In this document: one piece after another, positions 1 through 28,574 of the stretch | How positions within the stretch are numbered: position 1 is the stretch's first letter | Layout: each line of letters opens with the position of its first letter | Assembly (NCBI RefSeq): GCF_016859285.1 | Contig: NC_053417.1 | Coordinates: 15,190,706 to 15,254,705 of the forward strand | Direction of reading: 5' to 3' | From: Xiphias gladius | Lineage: Eukaryota > Chordata > Actinopteri > Istiophoriformes > Xiphiidae | Length of the DNA stretch: 64,000 bases | Position numbers and translations under genes: made by a program | Notes under the pieces: generated by a model | Seen by the model: only the letters and a program-made list of their open reading frames with translations | Databases searched by the model: none | Told to the model about the DNA's origin: nothing

Positions 1-1162
1 AATCTCACAAGTGGAACGGAAAAAATAAAATGCAAATCTGGGATGAGTAAAAGTTAACCCCCCCCCCCCTTACTCTTCCTTCAGCAAGAATGAAAAATAC
101 ACATCCTCCTTTCTATACCCCAGCTTCTTCCCGCACGACATTTTCATACATTTCCTAAATGACTTACACAGGTTTGTGTCCCATACCTTTTAGAGAAGAA
201 GTTAATAAGAAGTTAATAAAGACTGGACACATACAATATAACTATAGTACATCAATATAATTAACCTTCAAGCTCCAAGAATGCAAATTGTTTTCTAGTG
301 TTCCAAAAAAGTAAACTGTGTGAATGTTTAGATATGTAGTTAGGGACTGCAGGGGAAAAGGCTTTCCCAGTGTGCTGCAGCTTCTGGGAGGTGGAAAAGA
401 AGATAACCATAATGTCAGTAATGCTTTAGATTACAGTCCCCATGTACAGTGTAATTGTTTGGTACATATGGGGTATTACTAAAATACCTACTGACCCTTG
501 TAAATACAAGAGGTTGGGGAATAAGGGGGTAATTTTGTGCTTAAGTACTCTGTGAGTACTTTTAAATTACTGACCTAGTTTATAATTACAGGGTACAGTA
601 ATTTTGTCACTGGGCAACAAGATAGGAAAATGAGTAGAAAAAAAGGCTTTATTATCGCTGAAGGCTACATTGGTGTTGCTAGGGAACAAAACATTGGGCT
701 AAGCCTGGGAATAAGGATGTTGCTGCTATAGCTATAACATAGACATGTTTATAATGTGATTAAATACTGGGGAGTAGTGCAGTTTTGTGGCCTAATGTCG
801 TATCCATTTGAAGATCAAAAGTGGTGTTCGAAAGAACCTATAGTGCCACATTTTTCGTGACTTAGCTATTGTAAAAGGACATACAAGCTAAGCCTGTTGC
901 CCCCTGTCTACATTTTGTAATGATTTAATACGTGCTATAATCAAAAAAGTACTTATAGGATAATTTAGTTCAAGGTCCCTCCTCAATACAAATTTGTTAC
1001 CCTCTTATTGCCTGCACCTGCTGGTATGCACCCAGTAAGTATTTCCTATTGTATGTACAAAATATTTACACTATAACTTGTGGGTTGTAATCTAAAGTCT
1101 CAGGAATATCCTGTCTGTTTTCTGTTTATGGCTTGTATCATGTCTCACGCATTTCTTCACAG
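1..1162 (+). other. upstream erbb3 intron, no exon found
   Basis: No coding exon is recognisable here. The preceding erbb3 exon (middle of domain I) should end one base into a Glu codon, and no match was seen. The stretch is AT-rich with a 12-base C run at 58-69. Around 430-600 a repeat-like segment shows facing copies of a CCCCAT/ATGGGG motif. It is best read as intron containing old repeat. Confidence 0.6.
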
Positions 1163-12012
<10,850 letters not shown>

Positions 12013-12420
12013 TAATGTGGACTGGGACATACTTACTGTCGCAGTGACTTTAGTTCCTGTCATAAATTTTTGGTAGTTTTGCCATTTTTACGGCTTTTTT
12101 CTTTGAGTTCCAGCCCCCAACAAGCTTGGAAAGATAAAAGTAATGAAAGAAACACACCCTTGAATCTCATTCCACAATTTTATGGTGCAGTGAAATACAT
12201 GTTTATGAACTGTGAATTGGCACATAACAACAAAATAAAGGTTATAGAAGGCATGAACTAAATAAAGAGTACTTTACATCACATGCTTCACTGTTACAAT
12301 AATTGTGTAATTGGTAGGTGTAGGATTAGGTGTTCCAGTCCCATTTCTGTGGAGAAGTCTTTTTGTACAATTTATTATAACATGAATTATCAAATAAACA
12401 TATACATACGATTATTTTTG
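12013..12420 (+). other. erbb3 3' UTR with poly(A) signals
   Basis: AATAAA occurs at 12234-12239, 12261-12266 and 12393-12398. The second is followed by a GT-rich stretch at about 12300-12330, so it is the best candidate for the main cleavage site. This is inference from signals only. Confidence 0.6.
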
Positions 12421-13173
12421 CAACGATCCAGACATTTGTGTTAATGATTTGTGCTGGGCTTTTTTTTTTTTTTTTTTTTTTACATTTCTTGCAGTGTGTT
12501 TAATGAATAAAAACATAAAATATCGCTATGTCTTAAAAGTACTCATTCATCTATTTAAGTTGTTTATTTTTTTTATTTGCGATGTGAGTGATTAATTAAT
12601 ACAAACAAACACAATGCGCATCTCGAGCTTGAATTCAGTGATATTCACGCTGAGCAGCAGAAAAGGAGATGGGGGCATGTGAGCGCATCGGTGACGCATT
12701 CGCGCGCGATTTGGTCAGAGGCAAATCGAAGATGATCAGAGAATTGAGCGTCACTTCATTGTTCTTCCGTTTTCGTTCAAATCCAGTTTACGGGCTAATG
12801 GGCTTACCAACGAATTCAGCAAGTCCTTTTGAAACGTCCTTACTTGAGGGATGCAATGAACTCTGTGAACTTAATTATTCATCTTATGATACTGTTTTAT
12901 ACATTTCATATCCACATTTCCATATTTTCCGAATCTTTCCCAGACTTCGTTACTACTATTTCGTCCTTAATAGCACCTTTGAAATATATAAACAAAAAAT
13001 AAGACACTACTACTTTATAATGCATCCACATAGTGTCTCCTTTATTTTATCTGCCAGTCATTTCAGATTCTGTGAGCCTTGATAAATGTAATAAAGACAG
13101 AGGGCAGAAATGAGCAGCTCTACATTAACAGACTCTCCTGTTGGCAATGACTCCTCATTCATGGTCTAATTCT
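12421..13173 (+). other. erbb3-pa2g4 intergenic sequence
   Basis: AT-rich with a poly-T run at about 12461-12481. A short CpG-containing patch lies at 12615-12715. A 137-codon open frame from 12669 has no recognisable domain and an ordinary AT-rich composition, so I do not call it a gene. Confidence 0.6.
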
Positions 13174-13460
13174 CAGTGTGGGCAGAAGTACACAGATCAT
13201 TTACTTAAGCAAAGATAAGTAAAGGTAAAAATACTCAATTACAATTTCATATACAAAAAATTGAATCTGTAAAGTAACCAAAAACTGAAATTATCAGATA
13301 AAAGTAGTGGGGTAAAAAGTGCAATATTTGTCTCTGAATTGTAGTGGAGTAAAAGTATAAAATAATATAACATGGAAATACTCAAGTAGCATACAAGTAC
13401 CTCAGATTTGTACTTAAGTACAGTTCTTGAGTAAATGAACTTAGTTACCTTCCACCGGTG
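13174..13460 (+). repeat. family A repeat copy (MITE-like)
   Basis: Begins CAGTGTGGGCAGAAGTA and ends CTTCCACCGGTG, an imperfect terminal inverted repeat. The interior is rich in AAGTA/TACTT motifs such as TTGTACTTAAGTAC. It resembles the copies at 9246 and 24510. Confidence 0.7.
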
Positions 13461-13544
13461 CTAATTTTAAAGGCTGACCCGATGTACAGCATCAGTCCTA
13501 GCTTTTTATAAGCTACGGGTATACAAGGTGTAACACTCAACGAG

Positions 13545-13876
13545 AGCTAAAACGATTAGTCGATTAATTGATCAGTCTCTTGACAGATACTCAAGTAATT
13601 GTTAGTCGTTTTTTGAGCAAAAATGCCAAATATTTGCTGGTTCCAGCCTCTCTAATGTGAGGCTTTGAGGCATTCCTCTATGGAATACCATAGTAAACTG
13701 ATCATTTTTGGGTTTTTTGACTGTTGGAGGGACAAAACAAGACTTCTGTAGACATTACATTGGCATGTTGGAAATTATAACAGTCATGTTTCACTCTATT
13801 CTGACTTTTATAGACAGAACAATTAATCGATTAATCGAGAAAATAATCGGCAAATGATCGTTAGTTGCAGCCCTAC
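13545..13876 (+). repeat. family B repeat copy abutting the pa2g4 promoter
   Basis: Contains TTAGTCGATTAATTGATCAG, GCTGGTTCCAGCCTCTC, ATTAATCGATTAATCGAG and the terminal motif GTTAGTTGCAGCCCT. Blocks are shared with at least nine other places in the window. It ends 228 bases before the pa2g4 start codon. Confidence 0.8.
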
Positions 13877-14104
13877 GCATAGTCAACGCCCCAGGCTAGG
13901 CCGTGAACTATCTTGACTGCGGAGTGTGTCTTTGGCAGCAGGCGGGATCTAGTGATCGTTGGCTGCCGGTAGAAGTCGGGCGGGCCGTTGCAGAGAGCAG
14001 CGTGGTCCATCCTGTGACTGACTGACTGACTGACAGACACACAGACACCCGCCGGGGGAAAAAAAAAAAAAAAGTTACTCTGAGTTCGCGGACACACTGC
14101 CAAC
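13877..14104 (+). promoter_or_regulatory. pa2g4 proximal promoter and 5' UTR
   Basis: Short, relatively GC-rich segment between a family B repeat and the start codon. It holds a (CTGA)n tract near 14018, GCCGGGGG and an A15 run at about 14060. No TATA box is obvious. The transcription start cannot be placed from sequence alone. Confidence 0.5.
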
Positions 14105-20413
<6,309 letters not shown>

Positions 20414-21345
20414 ATTCTCTCTCCAAGAAATTCTGACAGACCTCTGATGACCCAAAGAACAGACGTCATGAATCCTTCTGTCCCAGCTGTCTGAGGCACT
20501 AGCGGGTGTAGCCGCTGTGAATACCTCCAAATCTAACTGATGTCAGTCTGGGATGATGCTGCTCCTAAATTCTGTCACTCCACCTAAAACACACACACAT
20601 ACGTCCCTAGTAAATCTCACTGTCCTTGAGACAGCCTTATTCTCTTAATAGTGGACACAGTCCTGCTGCAAGAGAGGATATTATGTGCAAGGGCATATAC
20701 TCACTGGAACATTTAACCATTCGACTGATCTTGAGCTTTTGTTCCTTTCTCCACAATAACTGTAGTGAAAGATATGGAAAATGAAATGAGTTTGACAGAG
20801 CGGCCAAGGATGATGAATGCACAATACTGTGTCAGTGTAATTGTATGGCATTTAGACAATTTCCTTGAGGTCATAAGCCTGAAGCCATGCCTTTTGAAGT
20901 GAGCGTTAACTCGTCGTGGGCAGAAACCCCGATATCCTATGACATTCACACAATTTATAATCATGACATCATTAGTCATCATTACTGTTCAGTTCAGCAT
21001 AATTACCGCATTTGTACTGCTCTTGCTTAAGCTTACTAGTCATTGTGTATACTTCTAGGGATCTACTGTAGGTTACTCAGCTAACAGTTTCTAAAACTGA
21101 AATTTTAAGTCCTGCCAGTTGAGTAATTTAACTAGTAAAATAAGAAATTTCCTTTCTCAGTTGTGGATAGTCTAAGTTCTGCCAAGAGTTCAGCATTCAG
21201 TCTTCTGGTGCCACCACTGAGTCTGACAGTCTGTGTTTACATAAGAATTCCATACCTGTTAAATATATGGATACTTTTGTAAAACAAATCCCACTTTCAG
21301 AGACTATTTTTGGAAACATTAAAAAGCCACCTGACATCATTTGTG
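20414..21345 (+). other. pa2g4 3' UTR
   Basis: Follows the TAG stop. The best poly(A) signal is ATTAAA at 21318-21323, followed by a GT-rich element (TTTGTGTGGTTCTGTTTTTGG region). Earlier A-rich sites are weaker. Confidence 0.55.
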
Positions 21346-21884
21346 TGGTTCTGTTTTTGGACTATGTGTATTCAGATTATTTTCCTGATGAGTGACAAGT
21401 GTGTTTTTCATGATTTTGAACATTAGTGTCTCTCATTGTGTCTCATTCATCAAAATTTGAATCTGGCTTGTGACCAGCCTGGTCAAAAGCCCAGCTTTCA
21501 AGTAGTGTAAACTTAGGTTCAACAAACATATCCCTGATATGCCATATTTGACAAAGTAGTTGCTAGGTACAGACGTCAGTAGGGGGCCCAACAGGTCAGG
21601 GTCCCCTGGGCAAGAGCCTCTGTAAACGACACACAATGACCACAAAGAGATGCATTGTTTTGTATCTCATTCAGTGTAGAGTTCGGGGGTCCTTTTTGTC
21701 TGTCTGTGCCTAGGCCCGTTGTCTCATTATTGGCCCTTGTTACCCCGTGTATTTTTTTTTTTAAGGTCCCCCTGATTAAAAACCCAAATTCACACACACA
21801 CTATAGATGCATAAAAACAGACGACATGATGATGTTTTACGTGACTTAGACAAAAATCTTATTTATTGACTCTGTACATAACTC

Positions 21885-22467
21885 TGCACAGAACTCTGCT
21901 GCAAGGCTTCTAACCAGAACCAACAGCCATGACCACATCACTCCTCTTCTAGCTTCTTAACACTGGCTCCCAGTATGTTTTAGAATTGATTTTAAGATCT
22001 CAATGGTTACTTTTAAGGCTCTTCATGGCGTTTCTGACAGTTACATTTATGACCTTTGAGTCCAATATGAGCCAGTACGTAGTTTGAGGGGGGTCTTTTA
22101 TCTGTTCCAGAGACCCCGCTAAAGGGGACACAGGCTCTGGAATTACCTGCCTGAAGAAATCAGGCTGGCCAAGTCAGTGCCATATTTAAATCCCTTCTTA
22201 AAACATTCTTCTATCTTTCCTGATTTTATTTCAGTTTTTATTCATTTTAATTGTGTTGATTCAGTTTTAATCATTTTTTAATAATTTATTTTATCTTACA
22301 TTGCTGAATTGGTTTTATCTTTTTTACCTTTTATCTATGATTTTTATTTTTATTTTGCTGCCCTATTGTAGCAGGCTTTAACTTGATTTTGTCTTTGTCA
22401 TTGCTGCCCTGTGTGAAGCACTTTGTAACTTAAGTTTTGAAAAGTCCTCTACAATGAAATGTTGTTA

Positions 22468-22513
<46 letters not shown>
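21885..22513 (+). mobile_element. 5'-truncated non-LTR retrotransposon tail (CR1/L2-like)
   Basis: The plus strand translates, with one stop, to the C-terminal reverse-transcriptase region pattern: QNSAARLLTRTNSHDHITPL, then HWLPVCFRIDFKISM and TFKALHGVSDS. The 3' end has GTGAAGCACTTTGTAACTT and a terminal (ATT)n tail at 22462-22513, characteristic of fish LINE 3' ends. Only the last ~630 bases remain and the frame is decayed, so it is a dead copy. The exact clade (L2 or a relative) is inferred. Confidence 0.75.
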
Positions 22514-22514
<1 letters not shown>

Positions 22515-22817
22515 AATGGCAGTTAGGGCTTGGGCACAGAGACAATATGTATCAAGCAATACCGTATCACCAAATACATGTATACTGTTAGTGTAAAAAT
22601 TCTCTATTTGAATATAATCAGTTATCATTATGGGGACCAGTGAGATCTGTTCCATGTGTGGGCGATACAAGGATTAAAAACCTGGAACAATGGACCTTGA
22701 AAGCCCACAAAAGCTGCAGCAATGGTTTAATACTCCAAGTATTTTCGATAAACCGCTTATCTTCTATAAAACTCAATTTCCCATGTTTCACTGCTATTCA
22801 ATCAGTGACGAAACAAT

Positions 22818-22879
22818 CCATATATATTCAACGTCGCTAGAATATGACGTCCTTCCTGGGGACAGTGCCTTAGCTGTCG
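22818..22879 (+). promoter_or_regulatory. rpl41 core promoter and non-coding exon 1 (TOP type)
   Basis: TATA-like CATATATATT near 22819-22828, a CRE-like TGACGT at 22845-22850, then a pyrimidine start CCTTCCT at 22851, about 30 bases past the TATA. This fits the 5'-TOP start of ribosomal-protein genes, which lets mTOR signalling control translation. Exon 1 probably ends at 22879, before GTAAGT. Confidence 0.65.
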
Positions 22880-22992
22880 GTAAGTGGAAACTCAGCTGTT
22901 TGTATCAGAATCCAACTTAATCATGTTCTTTTTAAATCAATCGAGCTAATCCACAACATTTCCTCCTCTGCTTTTAGCCTCCCCTCTTCGAC

Positions 22993-23764
22993 ATGAGAGC
23001 TAAGGTTTGTGTTTAATGTCTGTATGATCCAATAACCGTAATTTTAAGTGGTGCTAACATTTGGTAGCTAGCTAGCAGGTCGATGGGCTAAAACAGCACA
23101 TCCATGAGCATTCGCCTGTATAGCTCTTCCTTTTCCAAGTGTAGTCTATTTCAGTTCAGTTTTGTGTATATTGGAGTGTTTTCAGAACTGTATAAATTAA
23201 AGTCATTTGTCTTTCTTTCGCAGTGGAGAAAGAAGCGCATGCGCAGGTAAGACTGTATAGCGCGTGTTTCTGGTGTCTGTCTTAGTCATTAAAAAAAACA
23301 TTGAATTCAGTCTATTTAAATTAAAAAATAAATTAGAAGGTAATTTTTACAAAAGACTTGAATATTTTTTCTCGTATGTTTCACGTTTAGCAAAAACTAA
23401 AATTAACTTAAAAGAAATAATCCGTTTTAATTGGTTTTATCCAGCTATTGAATGCAAGGTCGCATTTATTAAAAATAATTTGGAATAATTGTTGGACACT
23501 GCTGGAAAGCACTGAAAAATATGGGTTAATAAACTTGTAAGTCATATCACTCCTACTGGGTGTCCATCATATCTTAATACTGTAGTATTAAACAGGTATT
23601 TAATTGCATTCTATGTGGTATTAAAATTAAATTTTGGTAAACCCTACAGAAACTCTGTATTGTCATACAGTAATAGGCAAAGGCTTTTCTGTCTAACTGG
23701 ATCTTGTGATCATTTACTTAGGCTGAAGCGTAAAAGGAGAAAGATGAGGCAGAGGTCAAAGTAA
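22993..23764 (+). CDS. rpl41: 60S ribosomal protein L41 (eL41), complete
   Basis: A 25-residue, extremely basic ribosomal protein. Coding exons 22993-23004 (MRAK), 23224-23246 (WRKKRMR, then two bases of an Arg codon) and 23722-23764 (RLKRKRRKMRQRSK, stop TAA) join in frame. The peptide fits the near-invariant vertebrate eL41. It is far too short for ordinary ORF detection; the 23-base middle exon is nearly a micro-exon. A non-coding 5' exon (about 22851-22879) and a short UTR from 22978 precede the ATG. Poly(A) signal ATTAAA at 24033-24038. Its position after pa2g4 agrees with mammalian order. Confidence 0.96.
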
Positions 23765-24032
23765 ACTGTCCTCTTCGCCATGGCTGTGACATCAAATGTT
23801 GCCGACTACCAGACTGGTGAGCACAGCTGAAGACCCAGGACCCCTCCCGGTGTCAGGTCTGAGGCCAGTGGCATCCGTATCAACCAGAGGCATCGGAGCA
23901 GCAGCAGCAGCAGCTGATTGATGCTGGGGAGCTGATTCAAGATCTGCTGGATTTCAGGCCTTTCCTCTGGGACCTTCTGGACTCTTTGTTCTTAATTCCT
24001 CAACTTTTGTCATTTTTTTTGTTTATACTGTG

Positions 24033-24038
24033 ATTAAA
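24033..24038 (+). terminator. rpl41 poly(A) signal
   Basis: ATTAAA followed by T/G-rich sequence; the mRNA 3' end is expected about 15-25 bases downstream. Confidence 0.6.
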
Positions 24039-24509
24039 GGTTTTGGTTTAAAAGAATTTTCAGATCTTTGTTTTTACTACTAGTACAAACTGGTCTAAAT
24101 GTTTCTATGAGGGGTCTAGTTGTAATTTTTAAACATTTTCAGGATCTGTGTCCTCCTCGTGCACTTGAGCTGTTCAAGCAGCCCGAGCAAAAAGGCTTTT
24201 TTTTTTTTTTTTTTTTGTTGTAAATGTAACACATTTTGACATGTCTCAGTAGGAAAAGCACAGGTGTGAATCATAAAATTAGTGATGGCTGAATTCCATT
24301 TAGCTTCTTTGGTTTCAGGGTCTTGGCATGGTGCATGCCATCTCCCTGTCAGGGCTTAACAGGATATTTGCATTCAACAAAGCCATTGTTAATGTTACTA
24401 GTTACACCTGTGCTTTACCTTCTATGACAGTCAACATTTCTGCTGTGGAAAAGAGGGCTCAGAGCAGTTATTAAACCAGGTAACTGCTGGCTCACCTTCA
24501 GAGAGAAAC

Positions 24510-24665
24510 CAGTGGTGGAAGTATTCAGGTCCTGTACTTTGTGCTATAATTAATGTAAAAATATTCAATTTTGAGTAAAGGACCTGCATGAAAAATGTTA
24601 CTTAGGTAAAATAAGTATTCTCAACAAGAAGTACCTGAGTATTAAAATTATATAAAATGGCTCAG
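24510..24665 (+). repeat. family A repeat copy, truncated
   Basis: Starts CAGTGGTGGAAGTATTCAGG and continues with AAGTA/TACTT-rich sequence (TTACTTAGGTAAAATAAG). No matching right end was found. Confidence 0.6.
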
Positions 24666-26239
24666 TTAATCTGTGTTATGTATTTTTGGCTACATTAATA
24701 TGAGCCACATTTTAATATTGTAGATGGACAAAATTGAGCTAATTTGAACCACTTCACACTACAGGGTGTTTTAATGTATTTTTGCCCATATGATTTGATT
24801 GTAAAATCAAAAATTCAAATTCCTACTAAATGATCCAGATCTAACCCAAAATTTAAAGGGTTCTTCCCTGACCCATGCCCCCATCACTCCACCAAGTTCG
24901 GTGCTAATCAGTTCAGTAGTTTTTGTTTAATCCTGCTGACAAACAAGCAAACAGACAAGGGTGGTCACATAATCTCCTTGGCTGTAATAATGCTATAATG
25001 GAGTAGTATTAAATAAAATAAAAAAAACTTCAATAAGTTGGAAATTGTTTTAAATGCAGTATTTGAATAAATGTACTTTGTTCCTTTACACTATTGCAAC
25101 TAACTAATGATACCACCTGGTATAATGGAAGGAAAACTCCATGGGTTTCTTCTTTTAAGTTAAAGAATACAACCTGAGTCGTGCTTGATTTCACATTGAA
25201 AGTGTACTGTAAGTGGCACCACATTTCTGCCTGAAAGTGACAAGACTCATTTCAGTTAAACAGCAACAGAACAGCCTTCACTGTGGACCAGTTATGTTGT
25301 AAATTACTTTAATAATGTGGTCACACTTTTGTGCCCAGGAGCTATAAATATTTGAAGGCAAGTGTCATAGTTAATTACACCTTGAAGAGAAATTCTCAAT
25401 TTTTTCAATGTAAAATGTCATTTGAGTGCTGATGAATATATAATAGTTGTTTGTCTATTCCAGGACCCAAACAGTATCCCTGGTCACTATTTTGAACCTG
25501 CTTTGTTTAAAGACACATCTGTAACAGGAAGTTGTATTCTCGTGATAAGACATACCTGATGTGTACATGCACAGTAACATCATCTGTATCTGTAACTTGA
25601 ATTAGGGTCCTTGGTGCTGTTGACTTGAGTGTGTTCTGGCAGAGCTTAAATGACCTGTCACTTAGCACTGACCGTAACTAAATGGAGGATGTAGTCCAGT
25701 ATAAATAGATGATGTACAGCAACTTTAAAGGTCACTAACCAAAGACCATAGAGTCTGTCCCGATCAGTGAGAGCGGAATGTAGTTTTAGGATTCGGAATA
25801 TGTTAGGAGGGTAAAAAAGGCTGAGCAGAAAGGTTGGTACAGTTGAACAAACATCCAACAGATAAAACTGTTAGCGGCAGGCAAGCACGACCCAGTAGAC
25901 ATTGCAAAAAATCTACATTATTAACTCTCTGGTAAAGGTAATCATACTGGCACAGTGATCCCAACTCTTAGTCTTGCTTTTCAGACCAAAACGTTCTATG
26001 TTGCGCCAGCACCTCAGTGGTAACGGAGTAAAGTCCAAATAAACTCACTCCAATTAGCTTCTGCTGAATTTGCAACTGCAGCCACTAAAAATGTTCAGTA
26101 GATGGTGTAGTTTATACACAATAAAAAACTGCAGAGAAAACAGATGTTGTAGTACCAAAAATACCCTTATGGAGGGTGTCTGGTATCTGTCTTGAGCAAT
26201 CCACAGCGTCCCAGTTAAAGTATGTCAAGTGAACTTCAC
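24666..26239 (+). other. rpl41-esyt1 intergenic sequence, nothing recognised
   Basis: AT-rich sequence without a convincing exon on either strand. ZC3H10, which sits between RPL41 and ESYT1 in human, was looked for by its CCCH zinc-finger pattern and not seen. Confidence 0.5.
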
Positions 26240-27467
26240 TCAACCAATAATATGGCATGTTTATTGTGTAGAAAATATTGATTACAGGAATGCAAAGTGA
26301 TCACAATCATGAACGACAGAAACATTCATTGTAGCAAACAAATAGTTACACATTTCTACATTATCACAAAAAGACAAGAGCCAAGTTAGAATTTCCTTCC
26401 GGCTTTTCTATGTTCCTTAAATACCTTTGCTTCGTTGATTATCAATACATGTAAATATACAATGACAAAGCCAAACTGACATCTGACTGACATGAGGTCC
26501 ATTTTGAACGTTTCTTACCACAGTTCTTGGCCTGCAGTATATCATTTCTACATCACAGATAAGAATCATTATCCTGTGACTGCTACTTCTGCTTCTCCCC
26601 ACCAGAGAACAGAGAAGCTTTTTTTGTTTGTTTCATTCGAGTTTCATTTCTGAGATGTGATACTATGGTTATTTATTGAAATCACTTTGTTCCCCCCTTG
26701 CTAAACATGTGAACCATTGTGGGATACAGATTAATTGTGTGGGCTTGGAGGCATTTTGACGACTGATACCGACTTCCATCACACAGACCAGTGAAGCCAC
26801 AGTTTTCATGCTTTTACTTCAGGGAATGGAAACTAATAATCTGTAAACATTAGAACATGTCACCAAATGAATAATATAGTTTCTGGATGGAAAAAAAGAT
26901 CCGTAACGACCGGTTCACGGTGAGTTAAATGATTTCTTTTAGCTCAGCAGACAGTGCATGAATAAATTCCATCTCAGTTGTAAACAATACTGTCCCATTT
27001 GGGGGGCAAAATGTGACAGCATGTGATCACAGTGGCTTTTACAAAGCACGAGAGCTGCAGAAAGGGGCGTGCTACTCAATTTCTTTCTTGCAAGGAAAAA
27101 TCAATATTTTTTTTGTGACCACAGTCACTTACAAACCAGAGAGATGAAACCTTTTAATACCAGTTTGGAGGTTTGCTGTATCAACAAAGCAGGCCTGTGA
27201 CAAGCTACTTCACAATGTGGCTATGGTGGTCGAACATCAGCACTGAACTGAGCTGGCTTTTTTTTTTATTTCACAAACACAAACAATTTTGGTGTCCGGT
27301 ACCGAATGGAGCCTACAGTAACAAGTTTACAAAGAGAGACGGGAAAACCGTCAAATAGCAAAAATATAGCCTACATGTCAAAATGTAGAAGTGAGTTGTA
27401 TCGAGAGAAAGCTTAAAGTATGGAGGTGGGGACGGTGAAAATGTACTGCATTTGGTTTCAGTGCGCA
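26240..27467 (-). other. possible 3' UTR of an unrecognised minus-strand gene
   Basis: On the minus strand an AATAAA signal lies at 26260-26265 and another near 26672, downstream of the open frame described at 27468-27707. No coding potential is seen inside. This is a weak inference; the stretch may simply be intergenic. Confidence 0.2.
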
Positions 27468-27707
27468 TTAGTCTCTATGGAGCCCACATAATTGCTCCAC
27501 TGCACATTCTGGGAATAACGTAGCAGGACCTGGCCAATGCTGCTGGACCGGCTGCCCGGTTTTTCATAGGTCTGTTTACACAGAGGATCATCAAACGTTT
27601 CACCCTCTGAGCACACGCCGCTAATTGGCTGCACCCTGGCGACCGGGGAGCAGTTGAAAACCTGGTCATTTCTTCGTTGACGGGCATAAACATGGCTATT
27701 TATTGAG
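27468..27707 (-). CDS. candidate last exon of an unknown minus-strand gene
   Basis: On the minus strand a frame stays open for about 80 codons from a possible acceptor (GTATAG, near 27708) to a TGA at about 27468. It includes GETFDDPLCKQTYEKPGSRS and ends YVGSIETNAH. I recognise no family. It has no start codon of its own, so it would need an upstream exon; a short ATG frame from 27979 could donate in the right phase. It lies in a GC- and CpG-rich block with a downstream minus-strand AATAAA. An open frame of this length can arise by chance in GC-rich DNA. Confidence 0.2.
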
Positions 27708-27719
27708 AACTATACGAAA

Positions 27720-28574
27720 AGCCTCAAGGCAGAGCGCACCTGAGCGGCGGAGTCTACATTGTGCTGGGCCGAAAGTGCTCAGTTTCTACATTGGAGGGGG
27801 TTGCGCAAATATTGCGTTGGCGGCAACGGGCGCGTGTCTTGGTGGTGTAACGACCCACCCTGCCGTTTGGACCCTCTGTTGTAAAACGGAAACGCCGCCG
27901 TAACTGACATGTCACCCGATTCCAGCAGCAAACCGAGCGCGTACACCTTTCTGTCGCTGAACGTGTTCGGCGCTGTCATGCTCAGTGGTAGGAGCTGCTG
28001 CAGTGGACCCTAGCGCTTGCGCACGCAGGAGGATTTAATCTGTTTGTGATAGACGCCTTGTGCATTATTTCAGTATTTTGGGCGCAGTGGTCCCTTTAGT
28101 TTACATGGTGGTGATGATGATGTGACTGATGTTTAGTTAAGACGTGTCCTCTGGTGTCACACATTAAAATACAGAGTCGTTCACTTGGCACATTGGCTGC
28201 AATACGCTCCGCCCGAGTCAGTGCGTGACGCTACAAGTTAATTCTAGGGTTAAGGTTCCTACAGGGTCTCATCTCAAGCAGGGCCCGCCCTCACTGGTCT
28301 TGTTCTCGACTTGGCTTATTCTGTGAGAGAAGCTTTACATGCAAATGAAAGACGGAGTAGCCCATTTTAGTTCCCTGCGGAGCTGAGCGGGGGTGTGCAA
28401 GGAAGAGAAGCCGTGGTCATGATCTAACCGATCGAAATCAACAGTTTATCGGTGATTTCTCGATGTTTTCTCTAATAATTCGGTGGTAAGTCTTCGCTGG
28501 CGCTTGCCACTCTGTCACAGAAGCAGCGAAGCAGCAGGCCAGGTCGACCCGCTGAAGTCAGACGGAATCCTGCG
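27720..28574. promoter_or_regulatory. CpG-rich block and esyt1 promoter/5' UTR
   Basis: Two CpG-dense clusters (about 27720-28030 and 28380-28700) stand out from AT-rich surroundings. An octamer-type ATGCAAAT lies at 28339-28346. No TATA box is clear. The second cluster runs into esyt1 exon 1 and is the likely esyt1 promoter. The first is separate and may serve a divergent transcript. Confidence 0.5.

Noticed and set aside
12669-13082. 137-codon open frame between erbb3 and pa2g4
   Set aside because: No recognisable domain, AT-rich and Tyr/Phe-rich composition typical of random translation, and it runs close to a family A repeat.
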